DNA of 64,000 bases from Segatella paludivivens DSM 17968 = JCM 13650 (GTDB lineage Bacteria; Bacteroidota; Bacteroidia; Bacteroidales; Bacteroidaceae), in the NCBI RefSeq assembly GCF_000373185.1, contig NZ_KB890634.1:18741-82740 (forward strand). Direction: 5' to 3'. The notes beneath the pieces were generated by a model. The model was given only the letters and a program-made list of their open reading frames with translations, had not been told where the DNA came from and did no database searches. Shown here piece after piece: positions 28,699 through 37,840 of the stretch (positions are counted from its first letter, which is position 1; every line of letters begins with the position of its first letter). The position numbers and the translations under genes are program-made.

Positions 28699-29064
28699 AT
28701 GAAATCTTATTTTAAACATTCACTCTTGCATTTTTTAGGCTTTTTGGGGTTTGCAGCCGTATTTTCTGCTATTGTCATGTTGCTTTGGAATTGGTTGATG
28801 CCAACTATTTTCGGGCTTTCATGCATTAACATTTGGCAGGCATTCGGTCTATTGGTTCTTTCGCGCCTACTGTTCGGATCATTTCCTAGCGGTTGGATGG
28901 CAAGAAGAGAGATGGCCAGACATCACAGACATCCTTTATATGAGAAATGGGCCGAGATGAACGAGAAAGAACGTGAAGAATTTATTAAAAACAGACACCA
29001 CGGTTTCCACGGTTATCCTTTTGGACATGGACATTCCCATAGCGAAAACAACAGTGAGCAATAA
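28699..29064 (+). CDS. Small membrane protein with His-rich C-terminus
   Basis: 121 residues. Two hydrophobic helices (LLHFLGFLGFAAVFSAIVMLLW and IWQAFGLLVLSRLLFG) precede an amphipathic part (HPLYEKWAEMNEKEREEFIKN) and a tail packed with histidines (HHGFHGYPFGHGHSHSE), which suggests metal binding. No family name recognised, though small proteins like this occur next to ECF sigma factors in Bacteroidota. Its 3' end overlaps the start of the sigma factor gene by 38 bp in a different frame. Confidence 0.7.
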   Translation: MKSYFKHSLLHFLGFLGFAAVFSAIVMLLWNWLMPTIFGLSCINIWQAFGLLVLSRLLFGSFPSGWMARREMARHHRHPLYEKWAEMNEKEREEFIKNRHHGFHGYPFGHGHSHSENNSEQ

Positions 29065-29626
29065 TTCAAACCAAAAGAAACTGAAAGAGTGGATTGCAAA
29101 ATACACCCCGAGGTTAAAATCGTTTATCAGAGGGCAGATATCAAGTCGTGATGATGCGGATGATATTTTGCAGGATGTGTTTTATCAATTGGCAAAAAAC
29201 GTGGATAATGCCATGAACCCGATTGAAAACATTTCTGCATGGCTGTATCGTGTCACGCAAAATAAGATCATCAATGCCGAAACAAAAAAGAAGGAAGTAA
29301 GGATGCCGGTGTTTCAGGAAGATGAAGACGAAAATGTGCTGGAAGAAATATCGGGGCTACTGTTTCACGAAGTGGAAGACGAAGACTCTCCTGAAACGAA
29401 ATATCTGCGTTCACTAGTATGGACGGAACTTGAAAATGCTTTGGCAGAATTACCACCCGAACAACGTGAGATTTTTGAGATGACGGAACTGGACGGTATC
29501 CCTGTGAAAGAGATTTCCAAAACTATCGGTGTACCGGTCAACACATTGCTTTCGCGCAAACATTACGCTATCGTTTATCTGCGGAAGCGTTTGCAAACAA
29601 TCTACAACGACTTGATCTCAACATAA
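29027..29626 (+). CDS. ECF-type RNA polymerase sigma factor
   Basis: The start is placed at ATG 29027 (MDIPIAKTTVS); the open frame extends upstream to 28973 but those residues mirror the His-rich gene. A GTG at 29054 is an alternative. Region 2 is seen in YTPRLKSFIRGQISSRDDADDILQDVFYQLAK, and region 4 in ALAELPPEQREIFEMTELDGIPVKEISKTIGVPVNTLLSRKHYAIVYLRKRL. A cytoplasmic specificity factor that probably drives its own cluster. No anti-sigma gene is adjacent; the His-rich membrane protein could fill that role, but that is a guess. Base composition is less AT-rich than flanking regions. Confidence 0.88.
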   Translation: MDIPIAKTTVSNNSNQKKLKEWIAKYTPRLKSFIRGQISSRDDADDILQDVFYQLAKNVDNAMNPIENISAWLYRVTQNKIINAETKKKEVRMPVFQEDEDENVLEEISGLLFHEVEDEDSPETKYLRSLVWTELENALAELPPEQREIFEMTELDGIPVKEISKTIGVPVNTLLSRKHYAIVYLRKRLQTIYNDLIST

Positions 29627-29672
29627 AAACAAAAGATACAAGAATTAGGATAATAAAATTAAAACAATTAAG

Positions 29673-30587
29673 ATGAATAGTATCGAAGTTAAAAACTTTA
29701 CAAAGAAATTCGGTGATTTCATAGCGGTAGACAATATTTCTTTCGAAGTGGAAGAAGGGAGTATCTTCGGATTCCTTGGTCCAAACGGAGCGGGTAAGAG
29801 TACCACGATCAATACGCTATGCACCATTCAGGAAAAGACATCGGGCGACATGATTATAAATGGGTTCGACGTAAGCACACAGATGGCGCAGGTAAGAAAC
29901 AACATAGGCATTGTCTTTCAGGAGTCTACACTTGATGATAAGCTTACCATTGAAGAAAACTTAAAACTGCATTGCGATTTTTATAACGTACCCAAAAAAG
30001 AAGTAAAATCACGTATCGACTTTGTACTCGATTTGGTTGACCTTGAACAAAGGCGCAATTCACCGGTCAAGAATCTTTCGGGAGGCATGAAACGCCGTGC
30101 CGAGATAGCCCGTGGTTTGGTGCATTTTCCCAAAGTTTTGTTTTTGGACGAACCCACTACCGGTCTCGATCCACAAACACGCTCCAACGTGTGGGAGTAT
30201 ATTTATAAACTGCAAAAAGAAAAGAAAATCACCATATTTCTCACCACACACTATATGGAAGAAGCAGAGATATGCAATAAAATTGCTATTATCGACAAAG
30301 GAAAGATCATTGCTTACGACACGCCGTTCAACCTAAAAAAGCAATACACATCAACCGTCATGAGACTGGAATCGGATCAACCCGAAGTGATTGTCGATTT
30401 TCTTAATCAGCATCACATGAAATATAAAATGGATGGCGATTTAGTTATGGTCTACATCAATGATTACGATGACTTTCTGCAGATCCTGTCCACCAACAAA
30501 CAGTATATCAAAGACCTTGAAGTTAAGAAAGGATCACTCAACGACGTATTTTTAAATATTACAGGAAAGGAGATCAGAGAATCATGA
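29673..30587 (+). CDS. ABC transporter ATP-binding protein, DrrA/CcmA-like
   Basis: A 304-residue ATPase of an ABC-2 export system. Motifs in order: Walker A FLGPNGAGKSTT (about residues 35-46), Q-loop GIVFQEST, signature NLSGGMKRRAEIARGL, Walker B VLFLDEPTTGLDPQ, H-loop FLTTHYMEEAE. The C-terminal 80 residues form the extra domain common in drug- or lipid-export ATPases of this class. It overlaps the permease gene by 4 bp (ATGA). Substrate unknown. Confidence 0.92.
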   Translation: MNSIEVKNFTKKFGDFIAVDNISFEVEEGSIFGFLGPNGAGKSTTINTLCTIQEKTSGDMIINGFDVSTQMAQVRNNIGIVFQESTLDDKLTIEENLKLHCDFYNVPKKEVKSRIDFVLDLVDLEQRRNSPVKNLSGGMKRRAEIARGLVHFPKVLFLDEPTTGLDPQTRSNVWEYIYKLQKEKKITIFLTTHYMEEAEICNKIAIIDKGKIIAYDTPFNLKKQYTSTVMRLESDQPEVIVDFLNQHHMKYKMDGDLVMVYINDYDDFLQILSTNKQYIKDLEVKKGSLNDVFLNITGKEIRES

Positions 30588-31408
30588 GAGCCATTTTAGC
30601 CATCTTAAATAGAAATTTATTGAAACTTGTGCGCGATAGAATGCGCCTGTTTATGAATCTATTCATGTCTGTTATCATGCTTTTTGTCTTTTCATTTGTA
30701 ATGAAGAGCACAGCTACGGGCATTACCAACCCTATGAATTATTTGATTGCGGGTATCATCATCATGACCGTCTTCCAAATTGCTTTGAATAATTCTATGA
30801 ATATCCTCGATGATATTTCAAGCGGTTTTATGAAAGAAATTCTGGTAGCACCGATCTCTCGTTGGCAGATTGCTATCGGGCATATGTTATCGTCTACCGT
30901 TATCTCTGTTATTCAGGGACTTATTATCGTAATCATCGGTCTGTTTATGGGATTAGACCTTGATACAGTTCACGGACTCGGTATGGTTCTCATTATGGTT
31001 TTAGCCGGACTCACATTCAGTGCTTTGGGATTATATCTGGCAACAATTACACGCGAATCAAGCAATTTTCAGCTGTTGGTCACTATCATATCATTTCCCC
31101 TTACGTTCTTGTCTGGAGCCTACATTCCGACATTTGCGTTACCCAAATTTATGCTTCCCATCGTCCTGATAAATCCCCTGACATACGCCACAGCTCTGTT
31201 CCGGGAAGTAACATTGAAAATGGATCATTTATCGGTAGCAGAAATGGTGAAAAGTGGCATAGCGTTTCAAGTGGGCAGTTTCACAATCATGCCATGGATG
31301 AGTTTTGTCATAATTATGGTCATTTGCCTTATCTTCCTGATGCTAAGCGTACAGCAATTTTCCAAAGCCGATTTTTCAAGAATCAAAATATTCAAGCACG
31401 GGCATTAA
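30584..31408 (+). CDS. ABC-2 type transporter permease
   Basis: 274 residues with six predicted membrane helices, for example LFMNLFMSVIMLFVFSFVM, MNYLIAGIIIMTVFQIAL, GLGMVLIMVLAGLTFSALGLYL and MSFVIIMVICLIFLML. It has the ABC-2 motif region LSGAYIPTFALPKFMLPIVLINPLTYATALFREVTL before the last helix. Forms the exporter with the preceding ATPase, translationally coupled by the ATGA overlap. Confidence 0.92.
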   Translation: MRAILAILNRNLLKLVRDRMRLFMNLFMSVIMLFVFSFVMKSTATGITNPMNYLIAGIIIMTVFQIALNNSMNILDDISSGFMKEILVAPISRWQIAIGHMLSSTVISVIQGLIIVIIGLFMGLDLDTVHGLGMVLIMVLAGLTFSALGLYLATITRESSNFQLLVTIISFPLTFLSGAYIPTFALPKFMLPIVLINPLTYATALFREVTLKMDHLSVAEMVKSGIAFQVGSFTIMPWMSFVIIMVICLIFLMLSVQQFSKADFSRIKIFKHGH

Positions 31409-31514
31409 TAATTGAATTTAAGGACATTCTTAGAAGATTTATTCTCTTGAATAAACACCCAAAGGCTCCTAAAAATGTTTTTAGCAAAATAAAAAGATAG
31501 TTACTATTATATGC

Positions 31515-31551
31515 ATGAAAGAATCCCTATAAAATATTGGGATTCTTTCAT
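31515..31551. terminator. Hairpin terminator after the ABC operon
   Basis: A 13-bp perfect stem, ATGAAAGAATCCC (31515-31527) with GGGATTCTTTCAT (31539-31551), and an 11-nt loop. It lies 107 bp after the permease stop. The run TTTG following is weakly T-rich. Confidence 0.65.
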
Positions 31552-32104
31552 TTGAAATTTGCTAATTCATTTTGTCGACAAGAAGAAAGCTTACATAGCC
31601 ACCACACAATAGTAACATAATGAACAAGCAAGAATACTAGTCACAATACAAGTAAAGTTATATTCGTTTTATTTTTATCACTATTTTTTATGCAACCTGT
31701 GAAATGCTGCAAATAAAAGCCATATTAGTATTAAAAGCAGAGAACAGACAAGTATGCTATTTATAATCAAAAGCTTAGCAGAACATAAAGTAATATATAA
31801 TAACAATAGCATTGTTAGTATTCTTAGTATATATCATACCCGATTTCTTTTTTAGCTTCATTAGTTGTTAATTTACAATGTTCTTCGTGTATTTTATTAT
31901 CATACAAAATAAACTAATATAATGATAAATTCAAAATATATGACATCACATTTTCTTTTTATTTTAGATAATTAATATAACAAAGAGCTACATATACAAT
32001 CAAGAAGACGCTTGAGCCTTTATGAAAGCAAATTATTTCCCGTAATTAAAAATAAGATCATTATAATAATGACAAAATCAAATAACAAGAAAAACAAAGA
32101 ATAA

Positions 32105-32136
32105 TTTGGATATTGATAATTTTATATTTAAATTTG
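32105..32136 (+). promoter_or_regulatory. Promoter of the TerB/BrxD/helicase operon
   Basis: TTTG at 32105-32108, a 20-nt spacer, then TAAATTTG at 32129-32136: a full match to the Bacteroidota housekeeping consensus. Transcription would begin near 32143, about 190 nt before the first start codon. This also argues that an open frame starting at 32106 is not a gene. Confidence 0.65.
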
Positions 32137-32335
32137 TACATGATGTAAAAAATAGCTATATGAACATATCTAAATCAAACATGTATAAAATAACTCCCAT
32201 GAAAACAAAGCCTTACAAGGATCTTTTAGATATGAGAATCCCCGTAATGTTCGTAAAGACGATTATGAGTCTATTAATTATAAAATACTTGCATTAAAAA
32301 ACAAGTACAATCACAAAAAAACAAACCATTTACAT

Positions 32336-34309
32336 ATGAATTCAAATAATGGTTGCAATATTTGGTATATACTAATTGGGCTACTATTTCTTATTTCAGG
32401 AATGATCCAATCAAATAATATATACGCTATAATTATAGCTGCACTACTCTTAATTAGTATTATCGGGGCATTTATATATTTAACGATAAACGGACCTAAA
32501 AAAACAGATGAAAAGGATTTTTATATTTCGGAACAAAAAGAATCAGAAGACATTAACATTACTGAGTCAGATAAACAAGCGTGTTTGCTTTTTTTCTCGA
32601 ACTTTAATCTCACAGAAGGATATACAAGTGAACAAATCAATTATAATATCTGGCTTGCAAAAAAAACAGTATTCTTTAATGAAGATACATCTATTATAGA
32701 AAAAGAATCCATCTTGGGAGGAGTACTTATGCTATATAATAAAAATATTCTGCCATCTTTAGACAAATATTTTCTTAGTAACTTTATACAAGCCTTAATA
32801 ATCAAATTTTTTCCCGACAAGATACTAACTCTTATTAAGAGTCGTATAATAGACGATATGGATGAAATTAAAGATTTCTATTTTATAAACAAAATCAAGG
32901 AATCTGCAAAAATTGACAAAACGTTAATTTTTGAGACTGCGAAAATTTATATTAACCATTTTGCCATATCTTCGTTTGAAAGAGATATCAAAACATATTT
33001 TATTAGTGATTTTAATCTTCCTGAGCAAAAAAATACACAGAATTATGATAAAGATTATAATATTAGATTAGGTTATTTCATAGAAAAGGCTTTTAATGAT
33101 AGTAAATCATCTGTCACTATATACACAACTACACAAACGGTACACTCTTATTTAGAAGCAACTAAGGATGCTTGCAAAAAAATAAATGATGATTTTAAAT
33201 ATCTTGGACGATTTAATAATATTTTAGCACTAGCATACTTGCCGCATTATATTGATATAAGAGATAATAAGAAATGTATTCATTTTAATAAAGAAATAGA
33301 ACGATTATTTAGTATTTCTGATTATCCAACGCTAAATATAGATAAGATTGTTAAAATTTTCAATCTTGCAAAAAAATTAAATGAAACTACTTTGGAAGAA
33401 ATTCAAGATCCTTTTATAAGAAGTTTATCTCGCTTAGGATATGGCATTATACCAGAAAATTTTACATACGAAAATAAATGCGTTTTATATAGACGAGAGC
33501 AGGCTGTATACAGAAATAAAGACATAGAGGATTTTTGTTTGCTCTCAATATTAATAAACAAATTGATGCAAGCTGATTCTGCTACAAATGCAGATTTCTG
33601 TCTATTCGACAAAATAATTTCCAGTTTAATTGACAATGTGAATGAACGCCATTATCTTTCTGCATTTATTAGATGGCAGAATACGAAAAAAGTGATTTTG
33701 TACAAATCAAGAAAGGATAACATTCAAGAACTGAGCAATGAAAGGAAAAAAATGTTTGGAGAAATCTTGTTCAGATTTACATATAGCACAGGGGAAGTAA
33801 GGCCTAAGAGAACATCTGCTATAGCTAATTTACTATTATTATTAGGATTAGAAAATAATAATATTCATGGAAAAATCCACAATTTAATAACTAGCAGAGA
33901 GCCCTCTGTAAATGACTTTAAAAACGTCAACAAATTGATTAATAACAAAGAAAAGACTCAAGTAAATATTAATAAAAGAAGACTTAATGAATTAGAAGAA
34001 GAAACTCTTTTGTCTCAAAATATACTAGACGAAATATTTAGTCAGAAAGAGGATCTTATTACTAATGAAATGAAAGAACAAGATATAGTCCCTAACAATA
34101 AAATATTAGAAATTCTCTCAACATTGCTCTCAAAAGAAATGTGGAGCAAAAAAGAAGTAGATGATATTTGCAAACAAAAAGGCTTGATAACAAGCTCTGT
34201 TTTAGAAAAAATAAATGATTACTCATATTCTAAAATTGAAGATTCAATTATAGAAGATAATGGGGAGAATATATTTGTTATACAAGATTATAAAGAACTG
34301 TTATTATGA
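32336..34309 (+). CDS. Membrane-anchored TerB / TerB_C-like protein
   Basis: 657 residues. Two membrane helices lie at about 9-24 and 29-50 (IWYILIGLLFLI, YAIIIAALLLISIIGAFIYL), so the bulk is cytoplasmic. The middle has SLSRLGYGIIPENF (about 363-376), like the 'LG.GIEPD' segment of TerB_N/TerB/TerB_C proteins. Two helical repeats follow: LINKLMQADSATNADFCLFDKI (about 406-427) and ILFRFTYSTGEVRPKRTSAIANLLLLLGLENNNIHGKIH (478-516). The latter lines up with the TerB pattern 'A-ADG-I-P-E...LGLD...LH', though the acidic metal-binding residues are not kept. The last 70 residues (LLSKEMWSKKEVDDICKQKGL) look like TerB_C. Its stop overlaps the ATPase start by 4 bp. Family call is by pattern only; moderate confidence. 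Confidence 0.62.
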   Translation: MNSNNGCNIWYILIGLLFLISGMIQSNNIYAIIIAALLLISIIGAFIYLTINGPKKTDEKDFYISEQKESEDINITESDKQACLLFFSNFNLTEGYTSEQINYNIWLAKKTVFFNEDTSIIEKESILGGVLMLYNKNILPSLDKYFLSNFIQALIIKFFPDKILTLIKSRIIDDMDEIKDFYFINKIKESAKIDKTLIFETAKIYINHFAISSFERDIKTYFISDFNLPEQKNTQNYDKDYNIRLGYFIEKAFNDSKSSVTIYTTTQTVHSYLEATKDACKKINDDFKYLGRFNNILALAYLPHYIDIRDNKKCIHFNKEIERLFSISDYPTLNIDKIVKIFNLAKKLNETTLEEIQDPFIRSLSRLGYGIIPENFTYENKCVLYRREQAVYRNKDIEDFCLLSILINKLMQADSATNADFCLFDKIISSLIDNVNERHYLSAFIRWQNTKKVILYKSRKDNIQELSNERKKMFGEILFRFTYSTGEVRPKRTSAIANLLLLLGLENNNIHGKIHNLITSREPSVNDFKNVNKLINNKEKTQVNINKRRLNELEEETLLSQNILDEIFSQKEDLITNEMKEQDIVPNNKILEILSTLLSKEMWSKKEVDDICKQKGLITSSVLEKINDYSYSKIEDSIIEDNGENIFVIQDYKELLL

Positions 34310-35631
34310 AGAAGATAATAAAGCCAATGGAGCGTGAGGCAATCATTCGCTCACTGAGAAGCGGTATTGTACCAAAAATTGGTCTCCAACATATTCAAGT
34401 TGGTAGAGCAAAAGAATTAGACTCATTTATAAAAGACATAACCAACATTGTTGATGGGGGAAATTCTTTTCGATTAGTAATTGGAGAGTATGGTTCAGGA
34501 AAGACTTTTTTTTTATCACTTGTCAGAAGTATTGCGTTAGAGAAAGGACTTGTCACTTTAAATGCTGACTTGTCTCCAAGCAAGAGGATTTGTGGTAGTC
34601 AAGATCAACCAAAGAAATTAGTTTCTGAACTTATAGCAAATATTTCAACTAGAACTAAGCAAGATGGTAATGCGCTTAGCTACATATTGGAAAGAGTAAT
34701 CACTTTGGCAAACAAAGAAGCCCAAACCAATAAAGATGACGTAGCTTCTGAAATATACAAAATGCTTAAAGAATTGGAAGATTATTATGGAGGGGAAAGT
34801 TTCATAAAGGTTATAGCTTGTTATTGGTACGCATATAATAACAATAATGATGATCTTAAAAGCAAATGCATAAAATGGTTACGTTGCGAATACAAATCTA
34901 GAACAGATGCTAAAAAAGATCTCAATGTGAGAGAAATCTTAGCAGACTATACTTTTTTCAATATAATGGAACTTTATTCTGTACTTGTCAGAAAAGCAGG
35001 ATATAAAGGATTACTTATATGTCTTGATGAAATGGTTAATCTATATAAGATAACAAATTCTCAATCTCGCAAATCAAACTACGAAGAAATACTAAACATA
35101 TTGAATAATACATATCAAGGTACAATATCAAATATTGGTTTTATTATGAGTGGTACACCAGATTTTCTTACAGATGAAACAAGAGGACTATATAGTTATG
35201 AAGCATTAAGATCACGACTGGCAGAAAACAACTTTGCTAAGAAGATTGGAATAACTGATTACAACTCAACGGTACTACGATTAGCAAATCTACATCAAGA
35301 GGAACTACTTTTACTATTAAAAAATATTCGCAATGTTTATGCATATGGGAAAAAAGATTCATATCTTGTACCAGATGAAGCTATTATTGCATATATGAAA
35401 CATTGCAATTCGGTAATTGGTGAAAGTTATTTTAGAACTCCACGAAATACAATAAAGGGATTTATAGATCTATTATCAGTGCTTGAGCAATCCCCCCAAA
35501 GCAAATGGGAAGATCTTGTTGAAAAAACAGAAGTTACAGAAGATATAGAATCTGACAATTTAAGTTATTTAATGACGAATGAAAAATCAGATTCTAATTT
35601 AAATGAAGAATTTGCGTCGTTTAATATATAA
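34306..35631 (+). CDS. BrxD-like ATP-binding protein (BREX ATPase, DUF2791-like)
   Basis: A 441-residue P-loop ATPase. It opens with MEREAIIRSLRSGIVPKIGLQHIQVGR, the typical entry of BrxD-type proteins, then Walker A IGEYGSGKTFFL (Gly60-Thr67), LNADLSPSKR, a helical insert, Walker B LLICLDEMVNL (Asp242, Glu243), and a sensor-like strand IGFIMSGTPDFL followed by EALRSRLAEN. BrxD occurs in type II/V/VI-like BREX defence systems together with the helicase BrxHI. Here the same pair is present but no BrxA/B/C, PglX or PglZ gene is seen, and a TerB_C-like protein takes the first slot. The helicase gene begins 6 bp after its stop. Confidence 0.75.
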   Translation: MKKIIKPMEREAIIRSLRSGIVPKIGLQHIQVGRAKELDSFIKDITNIVDGGNSFRLVIGEYGSGKTFFLSLVRSIALEKGLVTLNADLSPSKRICGSQDQPKKLVSELIANISTRTKQDGNALSYILERVITLANKEAQTNKDDVASEIYKMLKELEDYYGGESFIKVIACYWYAYNNNNDDLKSKCIKWLRCEYKSRTDAKKDLNVREILADYTFFNIMELYSVLVRKAGYKGLLICLDEMVNLYKITNSQSRKSNYEEILNILNNTYQGTISNIGFIMSGTPDFLTDETRGLYSYEALRSRLAENNFAKKIGITDYNSTVLRLANLHQEELLLLLKNIRNVYAYGKKDSYLVPDEAIIAYMKHCNSVIGESYFRTPRNTIKGFIDLLSVLEQSPQSKWEDLVEKTEVTEDIESDNLSYLMTNEKSDSNLNEEFASFNI

Positions 35632-35637
35632 AACGAT

Positions 35638-37794
35638 ATGAAACCATCTTCGTTAACATTATTAGATATTAGAATCCAAAAATGGATAGCACGACAAGGT
35701 TGGAATTCTCTTCGAGAAATACAAGAGAATTCCATACCACCTATATTGAGAAAAAATTGCGATGTAATCATTAGTGCTTCTACAGCAGGAGGAAAGACTG
35801 AGGCCGTCTTTCTTCCTGTAATAAGTCAAATTCTCAAATCAAAAAGGAACAATGGATATCAAGTTTTGTACATAAGTCCATTAAGAGCTTTAATAAATAA
35901 TCAGTATGAACGGTTAATAAAAATGGTTTATGGATTAAACATACCCATAACTTCTTGGCATAGTGATGTACCAAATAATATCAAAGTAAAATCCTTAAAA
36001 AATTCTGATGGAATTCTTATTATAACACCAGAATCTTTAGAATCTTTTTTAATAAATCGTAAGGATGAAGCACATAATTTATTCAAAGCAATACAGTATG
36101 TAATTATTGATGAATTACACACATTCATAGGGAACGAGAGAGGGATACAATTACAATCTCTGTTGTCAAGAATTGAACATTGTCAGCAAAGAGTGATACC
36201 AAGAATTGCCATGAGTGCAACATTCTCTGATTACAATTTCGTTAAAAAATTCTTAAGAAACGATAGTATAATACCATGCGAGATACCATCAAAAGGCGAT
36301 GATTCTCATCAAATGATGATAATTATTAAAGAATATACAACCAAAGATCATATCTCATATATTAAAAATATCACTGAAGATATATTCAAAAGACTTAGAG
36401 GTAGTAATAATCTTATTTTTACAAATAGCCGCTATGATTCTGAAAAATATGCATCATTATTATCAAATATGTGTAAAAGACTATTTATTCCAGATGCATT
36501 CAGAGTTCATCATGGTAGTTTAAGTAAAACCATACGAGAAAAAACAGAAAAAGATTTACAGAATGGTTTGTATCCCATTTCTGTCTTTTGTTCTTCTACA
36601 TTAGAACTTGGTATAGATATCGGCAAAATAGAATCTATAGCTCAAATTGAATCAATAAATTCTGTATCTAGTCTAATGCAAAGGCTGGGACGCTCCGGAC
36701 GAGCAGGAGATTCTTCCAAATTAAGAATATATTCTATTGATAGAGGTAACAATATTATGTATTATTTACGTAGTAATCTTGTCCAAAATATAGCAGCTGT
36801 AGAACTCACAAAAGAAAAACATTTCCAAAGCCCAGACATTTCTGGTTATCACTTTTCAACTCTAATACAACAGATAGTTGCTATTATTGGGCAATTTGGT
36901 AGCTTTCATCCAAAGAATGGATGGAAGCTCCTTTGTCAAGAAGGCGCTTTTTGTAATATCTCAGCTAAACTTTTTTTGGAAATTATAAAGTCTTTAGCAA
37001 AAAATGATATTATATCACAAATGAGAAATGGTCAAATTATTATTGGTTCAAAAGGAGAGAGTATTCTTAATAAGAAAGATTTTTATTCCGCATTCAATAG
37101 CGATAAAGGATACATGGTTATAAATAAGAATAATACAGTCCCCATTGGTTATATTAAAGAAGATCCACAAGTAGGAAACTCTATTATTTTAGCAGGAATA
37201 AGTTGGAAAATAGAATATATAAACTATAGGAATAATAAGGTTTATGTAACACAAAACGGACTAGGAAATATAACACACTACTCTGGGAGTCTCGTTCCCA
37301 AAGACAATATTATCATACAAAAGATGCGAGATATATACTTATCGGATGAAATATATCCGTACCTTGATAAAAATACTAATACTCCCAAGCACTTATTAAG
37401 AGCACGCTCTTTTCTTAAGAAAATTGGACTGGATAAGAGTTCTATAATACAATACCGCACTAAAACCTATATTTTTACTTGGGCAGGCGATAAAATTAAC
37501 AAAACGATCTACTTAATGGCTAAATATTATTTAGATAAACGCATTAGCTACAATCATTTATATATTACAGACCTCAAAATAAATGATATAGAATCAATTA
37601 TTAGATTTGGTAAAGTAGATGCTATTGAGTTAGCAAATCTTATAAACCGAGGAGCTAAAGAAAAGCAAAAATACGACTATCTACTTTCTGATGAGCTTTT
37701 GAATATTGAATACGCAAATACTTATTTAGATATAGACCATGCTTGGGAAATATTAATAGAACTAAATAGTTATATAATTTTAAAGATGCAATAA
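35638..37794 (+). CDS. Lhr/BrxHI-like superfamily 2 DEAD/DEAH helicase
   Basis: 718 residues. Helicase motifs in order: Q-like REIQENSIPPI (27-37), motif I SASTAGGKTEA (46-56), Ia ISPLRALINNQ (79-89), II IIDELHTF (157-163), the Lhr-type GNERGIQLQSLLSRI just after it, III AMSATF (191-196), IV-V STLELGIDIGKI, VI LMQRLGRSGRAGDS. The C-terminal part (about 400-718) has winged-helix and beta-rich segments but no nuclease motif that I can see. It probably translocates on DNA or RNA powered by ATP. Third gene of the TerB/BrxD/helicase operon. Confidence 0.82.
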   Translation: MKPSSLTLLDIRIQKWIARQGWNSLREIQENSIPPILRKNCDVIISASTAGGKTEAVFLPVISQILKSKRNNGYQVLYISPLRALINNQYERLIKMVYGLNIPITSWHSDVPNNIKVKSLKNSDGILIITPESLESFLINRKDEAHNLFKAIQYVIIDELHTFIGNERGIQLQSLLSRIEHCQQRVIPRIAMSATFSDYNFVKKFLRNDSIIPCEIPSKGDDSHQMMIIIKEYTTKDHISYIKNITEDIFKRLRGSNNLIFTNSRYDSEKYASLLSNMCKRLFIPDAFRVHHGSLSKTIREKTEKDLQNGLYPISVFCSSTLELGIDIGKIESIAQIESINSVSSLMQRLGRSGRAGDSSKLRIYSIDRGNNIMYYLRSNLVQNIAAVELTKEKHFQSPDISGYHFSTLIQQIVAIIGQFGSFHPKNGWKLLCQEGAFCNISAKLFLEIIKSLAKNDIISQMRNGQIIIGSKGESILNKKDFYSAFNSDKGYMVINKNNTVPIGYIKEDPQVGNSIILAGISWKIEYINYRNNKVYVTQNGLGNITHYSGSLVPKDNIIIQKMRDIYLSDEIYPYLDKNTNTPKHLLRARSFLKKIGLDKSSIIQYRTKTYIFTWAGDKINKTIYLMAKYYLDKRISYNHLYITDLKINDIESIIRFGKVDAIELANLINRGAKEKQKYDYLLSDELLNIEYANTYLDIDHAWEILIELNSYIILKMQ

Positions 37795-37840
37795 ATACAA
37801 ACTAAAAAACACAATTGAATTTCCCTATCATTTCTCTTGT

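Larger units (their letters stand above)
31409..32335. other. AT-rich intergenic region before the TerB operon
   Basis: Holds the hairpin at 31515-31551 that ends the ABC operon, then about 550 bp of AT-rich sequence in which nothing is recognised, then a promoter (32105-32136) and a roughly 190-nt leader. A 45-codon open frame in the leader (32160-32297, MNISKSNMYKITP...) could be a leader peptide but has no supporting signal. Confidence 0.6.

Noticed and set aside
32106..32297. 63-codon gene before the TerB operon
   Set aside because: Its start lies inside the promoter, so the full frame would not be on the transcript; only an internal 45-codon version remains possible.
32336..37794. A complete BREX system
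   Set aside because: Only BrxD-like and BrxHI-like genes are present; no methylase, PglZ phosphatase-like protein, BrxC ATPase or BrxA/B is encoded in the window.
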